A stretch of 64,000 nt of DNA, taken from positions 49,363,220 to 49,427,219 of the forward strand of contig NC_087063.1 in the NCBI RefSeq assembly GCF_963678635.1. Direction: 5' to 3'. How positions within the stretch are numbered: the first letter of the stretch is position 1; the number at the start of each line of letters is the position of its first letter. The DNA comes from Symsagittifera roscoffensis. Taxonomy: Eukaryota; Xenacoelomorpha; Acoela; Convolutidae. This document shows, piece by piece, positions 10,700 to 21,997 of this stretch. The notes below the pieces were generated by a model that was not told where the DNA came from, searched no databases, and saw only the letters and a list, made by a program, of their open reading frames with translations. A program made the position numbers and the translations under genes.

Positions 10700-11111
10700 A
10701 TGATCAAGGGCACAACAATGAAGCAGAAGGCATATGGAACGTTAGCCTCTTCCAAGATGCCCACAGAAACAGTGGATCAATTTATGAGTTTGCAGTGGAG
10801 GGCAGTGTACTACGCCATTTCAAAGAAGAGATGCGAACCACTCCGAAGATACATGCTCTAATAGCGATACCGTACGTCAGAACTCAGTTGCAACACAGAC
10901 TCGCTGTGTATGGTGGGATTTTCGATGGGAGAGTAAGATTCGGAAGAAACGAAAAGGTCGAAAGAAGAGAAGGTATTCTTGATGACTCATTTAAGAGACC
11001 TAATGTTCGGTGAAGGAGCGACAGTAGCGTATGCGAAACGGAGAGACGCTCTCTGTTTCGTCCGATTCATATTGGAGCAGATGTCGGTTCCAGCGCTAAA
11101 GATCTGTGCGG
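10700..11111 (+). pseudogene. ORF1 end and ORF2 start in copy B
   Basis: The end of the ORF1 frame (SLQWRAVYYAISKKR) overlaps the beginning of the ORF2 frame (MRTTP at 10,831) much as in copy A, although here the ORF1 stop falls about a dozen codons after the ORF2 ATG instead of forming ATGA. The ORF2 frame then shifts and carries the RRDALCFVRF block before the Copia insertion at 11,112. The pre-insertion sequence is visible intact in copy C at about 24,426-24,450. Confidence 0.5.
11107..11111. repeat. Target-site duplication, left (tgcgg)
   Basis: Five bases repeated at 13,521-13,525 on the other side of the Copia element. Copy C shows the unoccupied site with a single tgcgg. Confidence 0.85.
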
Positions 11112-11351
11112 TTTCACAGGTTGGCAGCGAAACTAGGTTTAATCAACAGTTTAATTAGAGAGCGATAAAAGAGTAGTGAATCATTTCTATATAAATGGAA
11201 AGTTAACCGCCTGTTGAGATCTGGTCTCGGGATATGACATTGCGCGATATCACGTGACATCGTGCGATATCCAATCATATTCTTATTTTGAACCAAAAAG
11301 TGGGAAATGACTTCTCTATAAAGTGAGAGGTCATTTCTCCGAAACTTAACA
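11112..11351 (-). repeat. 3' LTR of the Copia element
   Basis: Nearly identical to 13,280-13,520. On the minus strand it is preceded by a purine tract (GAAAGGAGGAG, 11,352-11,362), which fits a polypurine tract. Confidence 0.85.
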
Positions 11352-11389
11352 CTCCTCCTTTCAAAATAAGTACTAAATCATAGCCTACA

Positions 11390-12177
11390 CTAGTCTGGAG
11401 GTTCAGTTTTACCATGTCTCTTACGATGTTTGTTAAGAGCATTATTACTTTTTTTCTGTCCAATGTCAAATATCCGTATCAATTTGCCTGCTCTGCTTTC
11501 AAACTTCTTACGCTCCCTTAGCTTTGAACCTAACTTCATGTCAATACTCTGAAATTTCTCATTCTCCCATAAGTTTTTCGGCTCCTCCTTACCGCGTTCA
11601 TTTAATGACGTTTTAGATTTTGGATGGGCTCTAGGTTCATTTTTCAGCTCAACTTCTTTCCTTATATCATCGTCTTTTATCAAGTTCTCCTTTTGCTCAT
11701 TAAAATTCTTGTCTTCTGTTTTTCTGCAAAAATAAGTCTTACTGACTCTGAACTCAGAAGAATTGTTTTGCATTTTTTCAACACTTAATTTTTTGTGATT
11801 TCCAAATCCTATTATTTTCCAAATGAAAAGATTACCTCGCTCACTAAGTGGATAAACAGTCCTATTTCCTTGCTCAATACATGACTTTTCTCCAAAAACT
11901 ACTTTAGCTCCTCCTCTAGTAAGTTTTGAGACTGACACTAAATTTTCTGAGTTTCCTGGTACAAAGAAACAATCACTCATTGAAATTTTTTTCGATTTTC
12001 CTTGACAATCTTTCACAAAAAATTCAACTCCTCCTTTACCTAAAACCTTAGACTCCGTTTTGTTAGCGTTTTCAACAGTTTCGCTAAAACTCTGGTCAAG
12101 CCCAACAAATAAATTCTTATCCTTTATCATACTGCATGTTGCGCCTGAATCTATAACTAGGCTACCGTCGACTCTCT
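11390..12177 (-). CDS. Copia aspartic protease and downstream basic region
   Basis: The frame begins around LVIDSGAT (plus positions about 12,138-12,160), the catalytic motif of retroviral-type proteases; the first ATG is just after it. After about 70 residues it shows GNLFIWK, typical of the gag-pre-integrase segment. The remaining 125 or so residues are Lys/Glu/Asn rich and do not look like integrase. The frame ends close to the polypurine tract, so nothing follows. The protease acts in cis to mature Gag in intact relatives. Here it is separated by stops from gag, so function is doubtful. Confidence 0.7.
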
Positions 12178-12229
12178 CAGCCGAAAAAGTTAAAAGCTAA
12201 AATGAGTTTCATTAGTTTCAGCTTACAGC

Positions 12230-12852
12230 TGGTCTTCTCTCACGCTTTTTCTCTCAAGTTCCTTCTTACAATCCCTAGCTATGTGTCCTATTTCTAAGCA
12301 CCTGAAACATTTCACAGGAGGTCTATCACTAGATGACTGGTTAACCTTATTCACTAACTAAGATCTACAACGAGCTGCTATGTGTCCTGTCTTATTGTAC
12401 CTAAAACATGTTTTTATTCTCGAAATAAACGAATGTTCAGTCTCCTCCTTCTCATTTCTATGATCACTTTCAAAGTTTAGCAAATCTTTCTTAATTTCGT
12501 TCAAACTTTTATCATCTTTGCTAAACTTAACCAAGGTACAAAACGTATTGAACTCTTTTGGTAGGCCTTTAAGAATGATTGACACAAACATCTTTTCACT
12601 TAAACCCTCGTCTACTTCATCTAAAATATACTGCAACTCTTCAGCTCTAGTGATATAATCGACTACACTCTCATTAGCTTTCATTCTTATCGAAGTTAAA
12701 TCTGAAATCAATTGCTGCAGTCTAGTTCTCTCGGCGCTTTTGAACCTTTTGCACAAAATTTCCCAAGCCTTACTTCCCTTGCCTTTATAAGGTCTTAAAA
12801 ACAAAACAGATTTTTTGTCTAAACATTGCACCAACCCATACCAAACATGCAA
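12230..12852 (-). pseudogene. Copia gag with two zinc knuckles
   Basis: The open frame at 12,358-12,852 contains the gag core of the UBN2/Copia type (AWEILCKRF, then VVDYITRAEEL, then ILKGLP). A first zinc knuckle follows with the second Cys replaced by Tyr (CFRY-x4-GHIAARC), then a TAG stop, then a second, intact CCHC knuckle (CFRC-x4-GHIARDC, about 12,273-12,315). Gag forms the particle and packages RNA in intact elements. The 5' part lies in the N gap. Confidence 0.7.
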
Positions 12853-12878
12853 TTCTTTACAGTATCGTTATTCCTAAC

Positions 12879-13078
12879 NNNNNNNNNNNNNNNNNNNNNN
12901 NNNNNNNNNNNNNNNNNNNNNNNNNNNNNNNNNNNNNNNNNNNNNNNNNNNNNNNNNNNNNNNNNNNNNNNNNNNNNNNNNNNNNNNNNNNNNNNNNNNN
13001 NNNNNNNNNNNNNNNNNNNNNNNNNNNNNNNNNNNNNNNNNNNNNNNNNNNNNNNNNNNNNNNNNNNNNNNNNNNNNN
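12879..13078. other. Run of exactly 200 N
   Basis: Unknown sequence within the gag region. The round length suggests a scaffold gap of arbitrary size; open frames drawn through it carry no information. Confidence 0.95.
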
Positions 13079-13260
13079 AATGCCAATGTCTCACTGACTC
13101 TTTGTAATGCTCTGTTGTCTGTCTGCCAGTTCACTATCTTCTTTTTGACTTTTTCCTCATTTGCCTTTTTTTGTGACTTTAACTGTTACAACACTTTACA
13201 GCTTGCTATCTCAGTGTTTTTTCGTTAAGTCAATCAATCTTGACTTCTGACATTTATTTT

Positions 13261-13279
13261 AGCAGCTGGGCCCATAACC
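13261..13279 (-). promoter_or_regulatory. Copia primer-binding site
   Basis: On the minus strand directly after the 5' LTR lies GGTTATGGGCCCAGCTGCT. The first 14 bases match the well-known copia primer site, which pairs with an internal fragment of initiator methionine tRNA and not its 3' end. Confidence 0.7.
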
Positions 13280-13520
13280 TTTCACAGGTTGGCAGCAAAA
13301 CTAGGTTTAATCAACAGTTTAATTAGAGAGCGATAAAAGAGTAGTAAATCAACTTCTATATATATGGAAAGTTAACCGCCTGTTGAGATCTGATCTCGTG
13401 ATATGACATCGCGCGATATCGCGTGACACCGTGCCATATCCAATCATATTCCTATTTTGAACCAAAAAGTGGGAAATTACTTCTCTATAAAGTCAGAGGT
13501 CATTTCTCCGAAACTTAACA
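13280..13520 (-). repeat. 5' LTR of the Copia element
   Basis: Pairs with 11,112-11,351, with a small number of differences by eye, so the insertion is younger than the A/B split but not brand new. Confidence 0.85.
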
Positions 13521-14922
13521 TGCGGAAACGCTGAGAGAAGGCAGTGAATCAGTGAACCGGCAAAGACCTTGCTCATACAAGCGCTGTTGGACATTCATCA
13601 AAGCAACCAACTGCGAGTGAGTATGAAAGAACCTGTGGAACTAGAACCGACGAAACTATCGACGGGGACACTGCTGAAGTCCAGTGAGTACTGTGGAACG
13701 ATCAGAAAGAAGTCATACCACTATGTGATTGCAATTGTTGGAATGGCGTACAATCCTTTCATCAATGAGGACACACCTGATTGCTACTTTGACTATGAAC
13801 AAAGTGTGTTACTGAGACTCTGGTTGTCAAGAATTTCAAAAAAGGAAGTACTGCCAGTCAGTAAGACAAGCTAGGACTTGTATAGGAGGATAAGGTGACT
13901 GCACCTTCCATAACGTAATCTGACAACAGAGCAGTGTTTGCAATGGGCTTCCCAGAAGAAATACTGAGGACAAGCTTGATGCTAGTGTGAGAGTTAATGA
14001 AGCTGTCATATGGCCCGATTCCAGACGCTGATTCAATACTGCGTGCGACGCAGGATGTACAGAGAGAATTGAATGCAGATTACAATTTGCGCGACCTCAA
14101 TATCATCTACAACTTGATGATTACAGCCTCTACGAGCAACCGAGAGAACAGTGTAGATTTACCTGGCTGGGGACCAGAACACCGGGTCAAACGTAGTAGC
14201 TGTCTGACAAAAATTTGTGGTATGGAAGGTCATATGTGTGGAGGTCTTGATTGCGTAAAAACACTTTCGAGACAGAATAAGCAACTGACGATACTGTTTG
14301 GAAACATAGTGATGAAAACAAGAACGAAACAGAACTGATAGCAAACTTTCAGGGAGGAGCTGAAGTGAATCTAGTGATTGCACTAGGATTCTAAAGCATA
14401 TTTGGTTATTCAGAGTCACTATTGAATCTAGAACGAAAACATGAGTTGCTCACGGCCATCAATGTAGAAGTGCTACCGTGAGTGTACCAAACTGAGCAGA
14501 AGCATATCGGAAAATGGAGAGAAGCGATTGAGCTGAATATGAACATCAGCCAAAATGAAAACTATCGCAGACCGTCTGAAGCTCGATACCTAGCAGGCTA
14601 GACGATGGCTCCAATCAGCAAAAGCCGATATCCAGTACATTTCGTGGCAGTGGATGTAAAAAGCACAAGCACAATAGTGGATCAGGCTTTCTCAGTGCCA
14701 AAATGTTTAAGACTTCCGAGAACGTCGGAAAAATCTTACGAGTTACACTGTAAGATCTTCGCCACAGTTCCAGAAAGAACCAAGGATGAGTTACAGCCGA
14801 TACTCAGAAAGAAGGTCATAGGATATGCTAGTGGAAACTTTAGTGATTTTGAAAGACAGAAGCAGAAAGGATCAACAGCAACGGATTACAATTCAGAAGA
14901 CATTAATCAGAAAACCTACTGA
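13521..14922 (+). pseudogene. ORF2 relic of copy B with C4H motif
   Basis: Continues ORF2 after the Copia insertion. The block VGMAYNPF matches IGIAYNPY of A. The motif C-x4-C-x4-H-x-C-x4-C (about 14,203-14,255) is fully kept. The block DQAFSVPKC (about 14,682) matches DKAFSVPKC of A. Copy B reads continuously across the two positions where A is frameshifted at five-G runs, so B records the ancestral frame there. Stops elsewhere show decay. Copy C lacks most of this part. Confidence 0.55.
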
Positions 14923-15640
14923 GTGATGATGGCAGTGGAACCAATGCTAGAACTGTCAGGAAAACAAAATTGGAGAAGCATCATGTTGACACATGTTGAG
15001 TTCCCATGCCATTGTTTGCTACAAACATGGTGGTATGCTGGGCGAAGAAATCTGGTGGAGAGTTGCTCTCCATGGGCTTACGAGACTCATCACAGCCCAT
15101 AAAAGTAGTATTAGTTGGAGTTATGATGGGGATTAGATGTTTGGAAGCTCATGTTAAAGCAGGCAATTGACAGGAAGCAACGACCAAAGAACGGTTAAAA
15201 GAATTTGATTGTCTAAAACACTTGGACTAATTTGAGACAGTGTGCAGAATTTTGAACAATCCGATGGAAGTAAAGAAAATATGGGTCAGAAGACGACTAA
15301 TGCCTTGGTTCAGAGCCAACATGACTGCCTCGTTGTACGAGTATGCAAAAAAAAAAGAAAATTTGTCGAAGCACAGCAGGGTTAACAGTTCTCATCAGAT
15401 ATACATAGGATCGGAGGCTTTCAAGCGAGCTTTCGTGACCCATCGGAATGCTGTAACTACCGCAGTAAAAAGAACGTTGAAAACAATTGATTGTGCTGGA
15501 AGAGTAAAAGAAGAAAAATTGAAGGAAGATCTGGAGAGAAATGTGACGCTGTGCCTCTACAACAGCTTCTGCAGAAATAGGCAAACAAATATAGACCCTC
15601 TATGCTGTTGCAGACAAAGGTTAGAAGATCAGTAGTGTTG
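14923..15640 (+). pseudogene. ORF2 C-terminal relic of copy B
   Basis: A PCHC motif is followed by a long well-aligned block (FETVCRILN, PWFRANMTA, EAFKRAFVTHRNA). The frame at 15,240-15,635 is open and gives the best-preserved C-terminal domain of the family. Copy C keeps the same block from 24,456. It is Lys/Arg rich and has no recognised fold. Confidence 0.55.
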
Positions 15641-17345
15641 GAGGACTGCCTCCAAAACAGCTTCAGAATGGCCACCGATGTGTTGCAAGACAGAGAAACC
15701 GAAAGTGTAGAGTCGATGCCGCAGGCAGAAAAAAGATGCAGAAAAAAGAACGATTAGAAGAATTTAGAAGTATTATAACTTCTAAACGACGAAAATTATA
15801 TGGAAGAAACAAACAAAGGAGGAACCAAGAAGAGGAAATTAAAACTAAGAATTGTTTTAAGAGAAAAATTCAAAAAAAAACCAAGCCAACAAAGCTTGAA
15901 ATTGAAACGAGGTAAAAATGCTGCTTTTATAAATTTGCATTGTGGTTTTAGTAAGTGTTTTTTGAGATACTTTCTATTTATTTAGAAAGGCTAGAATTGA
16001 GAGTATTTTTTTGAAGTGTTCCAGCCTGCATGATTGTTTTTAATCAACTAGGAAGACTGTTCACTATGTGGTGTTATGAAAGACTTGAGTAATTTTTTGA
16101 AGAAGGAGATTAGTTCATTGTCCTTTCTAACCACCGAGTTTCCTAATTTTTTTAATTCAGGATCAATAACAACTAAACTTTCGAAGGGAAGAAGCATAGT
16201 AGGTTTTTATCTTTTTAACCCTTGGACAAGAAGTTTTAACTTGAGACATTGACACGAAAAGTCAGAAAAGATATTTTATCTTGGATCATAGCCTCAGAGT
16301 GCAGATTAGTAAAAATGTTAGTGTGCTGTAGCGATGTAGTATGATGCCATATATAGCACGTAGTGAGTCGATGTGATGTGGATAAAAATTCTTTTCATGC
16401 TATTTGTAAATTCTGTTCGATGACGCTGTACCATTCTGATGAGTTACTCGAAGCTCAATGAGGACATTGACCGGGCTGTCCGAGGAGTATGTGACTTTCG
16501 ACCAGATTAGCCTGAAATGCACGTGATCAATGAGCTTTTATTTAGAGAAGTTTACTGAGAAAATTGGCTGTTTTAAATGTTTAGTGGTGTTAATCAGTCA
16601 ATTAAACGCATTGCGATGGGTCAATTTGAGGTGACAAAAACTTTTTTTAAATTCGTTCAAAAATAAAGACACGTGATTACCTTAAATTTTTGCAAATATC
16701 GAAAGAGCGCAAAAATCAGAACGACTGTTTTCGCTGGTCGGAATAAGAGCACAACAATATTTTTTCGCTAACGAAAATAGGACACACGAGAAAAACAGCA
16801 ATCAACAGAAATTGTATACATCGATATTCAAAAAGCACGATTCTAGAGCTACAATCGTTACCGAGCAATTCCCGAGAGATCGGAGGACTATTGGGAGATC
16901 TGCTATTCTTCTTGATTTCCAAGAAGACAGCTCTTCGACCGGTTCTCGGGAATCCGGGAGGGTCTCGGGGAAGACTGTAAGTACTGAATTTTAACTACTT
17001 GTAGCATTCCGGAATGTATTGAACAAAAATTAATTAATATCTAGTTAAGTTTTCAGAATATGAGAAGCTATGAGTTGAGGAAAATTAATGATCCATCTCT
17101 GATGTATAGGATGATTTTTATCTACTGAGCAAAAACAAAATTAATATAAAAACAAGATACTAGCCTTCTTTTTACGAGTGACCCCGTGGTCTGGGGATAC
17201 TGAGACTCAGCCATGAGCTCACTTCTACTGAATGTAACAAAATTAATTTGCGCGGTTTGGCCGATAGCCTTAAGTTGTAATGACTTTGTCGACCCAATGT
17301 TTATGGACCACACATTCGACTCTCTTTTGTTAGCGACGGTTTAGA
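15641..17345 (+). other. 3' non-coding region of copy B
   Basis: No credible gene. Colinear with 25,030-26,590 (copy C). It includes the AATGAGGACAT/GAGTATGTG block shared with copy A. The part at about 16,860-17,340 read on the minus strand resembles pieces of the MITE-like element at 62,371-63,254 (shared GCTGAGTCTC, GAGATGGAT and CTCATATTCT words). Confidence 0.4.
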
Positions 17346-17365
17346 GCATGTGAAGCGGACAAAAG

Positions 17366-17690
17366 AAACGTCAACAAAACATGTGCAGTGGAAAAAAAAC
17401 TTCAGCAAAAACAGTTGCCCAGCGGACAAAAAAAACGTCAACAAAACAGTTGCAGCGGACAAAAAAAACGTCTTCAAAACAGTTTCAGCAGACAAAAAAC
17501 GTCTGCAAAACAGTTGCAGCGAAAAAAAAGTCTACAAAACAGTAGTCAGCTGACAAAAAAGGTCTACAAAACAGATGTCAGCGAACAAAAATTATCTGCA
17601 AAACAGTTGCAGCGGACAAAAAAAAAACGTCTAGAAAAGAATTATCAGCGGACAAAAAAAAGTCTACAAAACAAATGCTTTTGCTTTAGG
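17366..17690 (+). repeat. Minisatellite, about 33-bp units (copy B side)
   Basis: Nine to ten imperfect units of the form GCAGCGGACAAAAAAAACGT followed by CTACAAAACAGTT. Long reading frames across it (Gln/Lys-rich) are products of the repeat and are not called as genes. The paralogous array at 26,636-27,056 has more units. Confidence 0.8.
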
Positions 17691-18059
17691 AAAATTTTCT
17701 AAATTCAAAAAATACAGTCCAATTGAGTTGTTATAACTAAAAAATGTAGTAGTTTTGATTTTTAATGACAACAAACCAGAAACCTTCTCTCAATTTTTGT
17801 AGTTTCGTGAACTCCTATTTCATGTTAAAATCGAAACTTTGATAACAAACAATTTTGAAATATCATTGTTTTCTGTTGAATCAAAATGTAACAGTTAAAA
17901 GTTAAAAGAAAAGCCGAGACAAAAATTATCCTGAATTACCTCACTACAACTGAGTTGAAAAAATTCTGATATCATCAACTACTACTGAATCCTGCCTCGT
18001 TTTAATTTTTTGGTCAATATGAAACTAATTTCTGAAAATTGGTGTAATTTTTGTTGTAA
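17691..18059. other. AT-rich stretch, nothing recognised
   Basis: No gene or repeat identified, apart from colinearity with about 27,057-27,430 in the copy C side of the duplication. Confidence 0.5.
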
Positions 18060-18480
18060 TTGTTGTACTTTTTTGACCAATTTCAAGGCAGACTCAACAA
18101 ATTTTTAAAAGTCGAATCACATATTCAGCTCCGAAGAAATTGGTGTATTATAAAAGTCAACCTTTTAAAAATATTATTCGGATATATACAATCAGAAAAA
18201 AGACTACCTGAAATTTATCGAAGTCATAAGCAAAGGAGCTGGTTTACACTCGGATGCAACAACCTGCACACCAATGGATGCCAAAAGCCGTGAGAGTTTT
18301 ACCCTTTTTCCAGAGGAATGTAAGAACTTAATCGTAGGGTAAAGTTTAACCTCTCGGATAAAGACTGAAACCCTCCCTAATGACATCATAGTATACTCAT
18401 ACAAGGGTAGCACCACTGAAGAGAAAATTAAAGTTCTTAAACGGTATCCTGAACGAAAACTAAAATGCTAAAAAACTCTC
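18060..18480 (+). pseudogene. LINE ORF1 esterase-like relic (copy B side)
   Basis: Broken frames contain a piece resembling the start of the SGNH esterase domain found in ORF1 of CR1-like LINEs. The better copy is at 27,653-27,856 (NLIVGSSLTSRI, then YSYKGSTTEEKI). Decayed by stops. Confidence 0.45.
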
Positions 18481-18559
18481 AATAATGGGACCAACTCCGT
18501 TCTTAAACAAAAATTTCAATTAGATGTGACAGATCAGTCAAAGGCGGCAAGAAAAAAAA

Positions 18560-19940
18560 AGAAGGCGGCCCAAAAAATTTTAGCCCAAAATTACAATAAA
18601 TTTTGAATGTTTTGTACAAAAATTATGATAGTTTACGGATTGAGATCAAAATTGCATCCAATAAAAATGAACTTGCAACCATTTTAAATATACCTTACAA
18701 GGCAAGCAGAGTAGACTAAACTGATTTCATTGAAGAGCTTGCCCAGTCGGTTGATTATGCACAATCATTCTAGACTAATATGATGCTTTTGGACGATTAT
18801 AACCTGAATTATCTTAACAATGAATACAAAGAATCACTTGATACAATTCTCACAACAATACAAACTCGATGTCACTATTAAAACAATTCCTAAACACTCA
18901 AAATAATTTATATTCTAGATAATCACCAATCTTAAATTAAAAGACCGAACAAACAAATCAGTCCTATTTGGGACCCTTATTAAAACAGATCACTTGGCAA
19001 AAGTTTTCAAAAGTGAATTTACAGTTTGTGGAAAAAAAATGATTTCAACCGCAAAATTTATAATAAAAACTACTCAGTAGATTGGTTTAGGTCAATTGTG
19101 AAAAACGTATATTGGAAAACTTCTACCAGCAAAGTAACTCAGAAGCAAGGCTCAACCTTTTTCTGTCAAACTATAGATGAAAAATTAAAAAATGTGGTCC
19201 ACAAAATAAAACAATCAGTTTAGGTAATGATAAACGAAATGTAAACTTACAAGATAATTTTTTCATATCGCAGTTATTCAAAAAAACCGAACATGAAAAA
19301 TGGAATATTAATAATGACACATGAAACCCCAAAAAATCTTCAATCAACCTTTCTCCTATAAAAAAACTTCTTCGGAGAGATCCTAACTAAAAGCTTCAAA
19401 ATGGCAAATCTCCTTAACTATAAATTTTCAACAAAAGGATGTTTCTATGAAAAAGACACCAAGAGCTGTTTTACTGAAAAACCACATATAAAAAACCTAA
19501 CGACAAAACTCCATTTTCGTTCAGACTTATAACCACCGTAGAGTGTAATAGAGAACTTCTGAAACTCAATGCATAAAAAGCCGCAAAGCCCCTCTGACAT
19601 ACCATCATGGGCCCTTAAGGATGATTGCAATGAAACCTACATGCATCTTACATTTGTGTTTAATGAACACCTGAAAAACAGTATTTTTCCACAGAAACTA
19701 AAAAAAGCAATTGTCGGACCAATATACAAAAAAGATGATCCTGAAGTACCTGAAAACTACAGGCCTATCTCAATCACAAAAGCAAAGTTAATTGAAAAAT
19801 TACTACACAAACAATCCATCGAATATGTTTTATCTCAGAACCTTTTAACCAACACTCAATTTGGCTTAAGAACTTCATACTCATCAATTGTTGCTATTTT
19901 CTTTTACAGGGAATCATTCAGAAAAATGATTGAAACTTGA
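18560..19940 (+). pseudogene. LINE ORF2 relic: endonuclease and RT fragments
   Basis: At about 18,605-18,870 there is an AP-endonuclease-like piece (the equivalent in copy C reads LLDDYNLNYL, from the GDFN motif). At 19,569-19,940 there is an RT N-terminal piece with KKAIVGPIYKK and NYRPISIT, characteristic of Jockey/CR1-type non-LTR reverse transcriptases. The palm active site is absent. The 3' end is cut by the start of copy C at about 19,937. Confidence 0.65.
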
Positions 19941-20340
19941 TATTGGGCGATAGTCTAGTGGGAGTGTGGCAGAACTTGAGAACCTCATGGATTATTACGT
20001 TGATGGCATTCGGAGGTATCACAGTAGCCTAGCTATCACACTAGCCTAGCTATGATTCTAACAGGCACCAACAACGTGTACAGAAGCTCAATGGGAAGCA
20101 ATGCTGGTATGCTTGCTTACTGCAGTGCGGCAAAAATTTAAGTGCGCGGTACTGACCGTCTGCGCTATACCGGTGAACACAAGAACACGGTCAGCCACGG
20201 CTAGAAAACATATTGAAAGAGTCGTGAGGTGGAACAGCACAGTGCGTGATCTGACAAGTCGCAATGCTGGACGAAATATTTTAAAGGACTTGGAGCACGA
20301 TTTGAGAGCTCTGGATTAGGCCAGATTCACTACTGATAAA
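19937..20340 (+). pseudogene. SGNH/GDSL-hydrolase-like module (copy C)
   Basis: In adjoining frames the blocks of an SGNH hydrolase appear in the right order: LILGDSLVGVW (block I, GDS), FGGITVA (block II Gly), ILTGTNNVYRS (block III, G-T-N), then a hydrophobic strand ending in CAIPVN, a TVRDL helix region, and D-L-E-H near 20,290 (block V D-x-x-H). Frames shift at a short tandem duplication (CCTAGCTAT repeated near 20,027-20,052), which explains the break. SGNH enzymes are serine esterases. A role in the element is unknown. Confidence 0.55.
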
Positions 20341-20728
20341 ATAAACTTCGACGGTATAGAATGACAAGCCTGGATGAGCTGTGTCTTCCAGGAACGAGTA
20401 GACGAATTAGAGGTTGAACTATTCGACACTGGATCGCTAAGATCGGAGGAGGAGATTAACATTCCAGCAATTTCCACTTTTACGCCGCCTAACCTGGAGA
20501 CACGCTTGGGATCAGTCCCAACCCTGCCGCAAATGATGCAGAGCATGAATGAACAAGAACAAAATCAGCGTATTGGACCGACTGGGTGAAGCACCTGCGA
20601 GAAGGACCATCTATCCCCGACAAAGATTGGGACCAGTCAATTAGCCCACGGATGAAACCTCAGGCACCTCCACATCCGAGACGACGACTGCGAGCAAGGA
20701 AGAAGAACGTCCAGATAGAAATTTCCTG
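20341..20728 (+). pseudogene. Acidic linker segment of copy C
   Basis: The open piece at 20,374-20,589 is rich in Glu, Asp, Pro and Gln (VDELEVELFD, then EEEINIP) and continues in the next frame with Thr/Ser/Glu-rich residues up to the next module. Probably disordered linker. Not recognised. Confidence 0.35.
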
Positions 20729-21997
20729 ATGTGGTCAAGACCGATACCGTCCCCTGGGAAAATTTACAAGCAAGATTTGATGAAATTGAACCTTCAGACA
20801 GTAATATTTGCAGCTGATGCAATGAGAATGCTGAATGGCGCGAGACTGTCAGTAAATGGACTATACTCGATCGTAGGAGTGGACTGGTTGATAGCGGCAG
20901 AAAACAATTTCAGCTCTACGTAAGCATTATGGTTGGCTTACTTTGAGGGACCTCCCTCAAACAACACCATGGGTCCTGCGAATGCGAGACCGTTGCAAGA
21001 TGTAAGGAAGAATCACAAACGTGGGAGATTCCTGACTAGACAGGCTCACACTGGGCGACGCGTGAAGATGTTTAAGCAAGTGCGAGCGCCTCTAGCTCAT
21101 GTGAAGGGTAGAACTTATCCGAAGCAAGTAACACAACAAGGTGATGCAGAACGATATGGTGATTTGAGGTTCAGAATAGAAAAGAAAGCAGAGATGAGAG
21201 AGGCGAAGATACTAGTGATTGGGAGCTCATACCTTATGAACACCTCCAAGTCCTTGTTGGGGCCCGATGTGATAATGTTGACAGGAACCGATCTTGATTG
21301 GATGCAACCCACATCAGTGGCAATGGGGGTTCAACTACAAAACAAAATGAATCCGATAATGATCGTTTTTGCCAGCATCAATGATTAATTGCACACCATA
21401 TGTCTTCTGAGCAGACTCAGAGAGCCAGAAAGTGCAGAAACCTCGGTGTGGCCAGCAATCAATCAAAGAAATTCTGGAGTCCATAGGTGAGATTATGGAC
21501 GTGCTGAAAGAAGGCAGGTTCCAAAAGATAACCCCGATGCCAGTATTCGTGTTATCACCAGTTCATGCAAACTTCCTGGACGGATTGAAATATTTGTGTG
21601 CAATGATAGCGCTCCTCTCAGAATGGAAATATGATGTGGTGATAACTGCCCCAAATCGCGAAGTTGAGGCGAGGAATCTGAGACGTTTCATTCAGAATTG
21701 CTTGAATTGTGGTCAGATATATCAAACGCCACGAAGCAATTTTTAAATTTCAGCAGGCAGCTCAAGATGAAGCCACTATTTGATGATGATCATCAAGTGA
21801 TAGTGGAGATATCTAATGACCTGTGGTTCAGAGGAATGGAGGTCGATGAAGAAACGAAGAGGCAGGACGCCAAAGAAACTAAAGCTCACTTGAAAGCTAC
21901 GGTTTTGCAAAGGAAACCGGAGGCAAACAAGTGGCTGCACTTGACTCTTCCAATAGCCGCCTTGGGCATGGACGCTTTGAGCGGTGCCCATCGATGA
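20729..21997 (+). pseudogene. Second SGNH-like module (copy C)
   Basis: Matches 6,930-8,195 of copy B. It keeps the more ancestral-looking motifs KILVIGSSYL and FASIND. One stop at 20,921-20,923 is unique to C. Later there is a stop at 21,386-21,388 shared with B, and a one-base deletion near 21,742. The stop pattern shows that most decay happened after duplication. Confidence 0.45.

Larger units (their letters stand above)
11112..13520 (-). mobile_element. Copia-type LTR element, gag-protease only, with N gap
   Basis: The element has two LTRs of 240-241 bp and a 5-bp target duplication, and is orientated on the minus strand. The LTR starts TGTTAAG and ends CTGTGAAA on that strand. The internal 1.9 kb has gag with two zinc knuckles, an aspartic protease with DSGAT and a gag-pre-integrase stub; integrase, reverse transcriptase and RNase H are absent. 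A complete Copia element is usually about 5 kb. It is inserted in the ORF2 relic of copy B. The run of N lies inside gag, so its true length is unknown. Confidence 0.85.
6911..17345 (+). mobile_element. Copy B of the multi-ORF family (decayed, split by Copia)
   Basis: Copy B carries, in order, the second SGNH-like module, ORF1 pieces, ORF2 pieces and the 3' tail, with a Copia insertion at 11,112-13,520. It is colinear with copy C (20,735 on) at high nucleotide identity by eye, and only protein-level similar to copy A. Many stops and frameshifts show that it is not functional as it stands. Compared with C it keeps about 500 bp (near 9,360-9,840) and about 1.7 kb (13,530-15,226) that C has lost. 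Confidence 0.6.

Noticed and set aside
12819-13134. Open frames running across the N stretch
   Set aside because: They exist only because N has no stop codon.
17366-17690. CRISPR array
   Set aside because: The repeats are contiguous and imperfect, without regular unique spacers, in a eukaryotic context.
17350-17702. Gln/Lys-rich proteins in several frames
   Set aside because: They are translations of the minisatellite; several frames are open at once.
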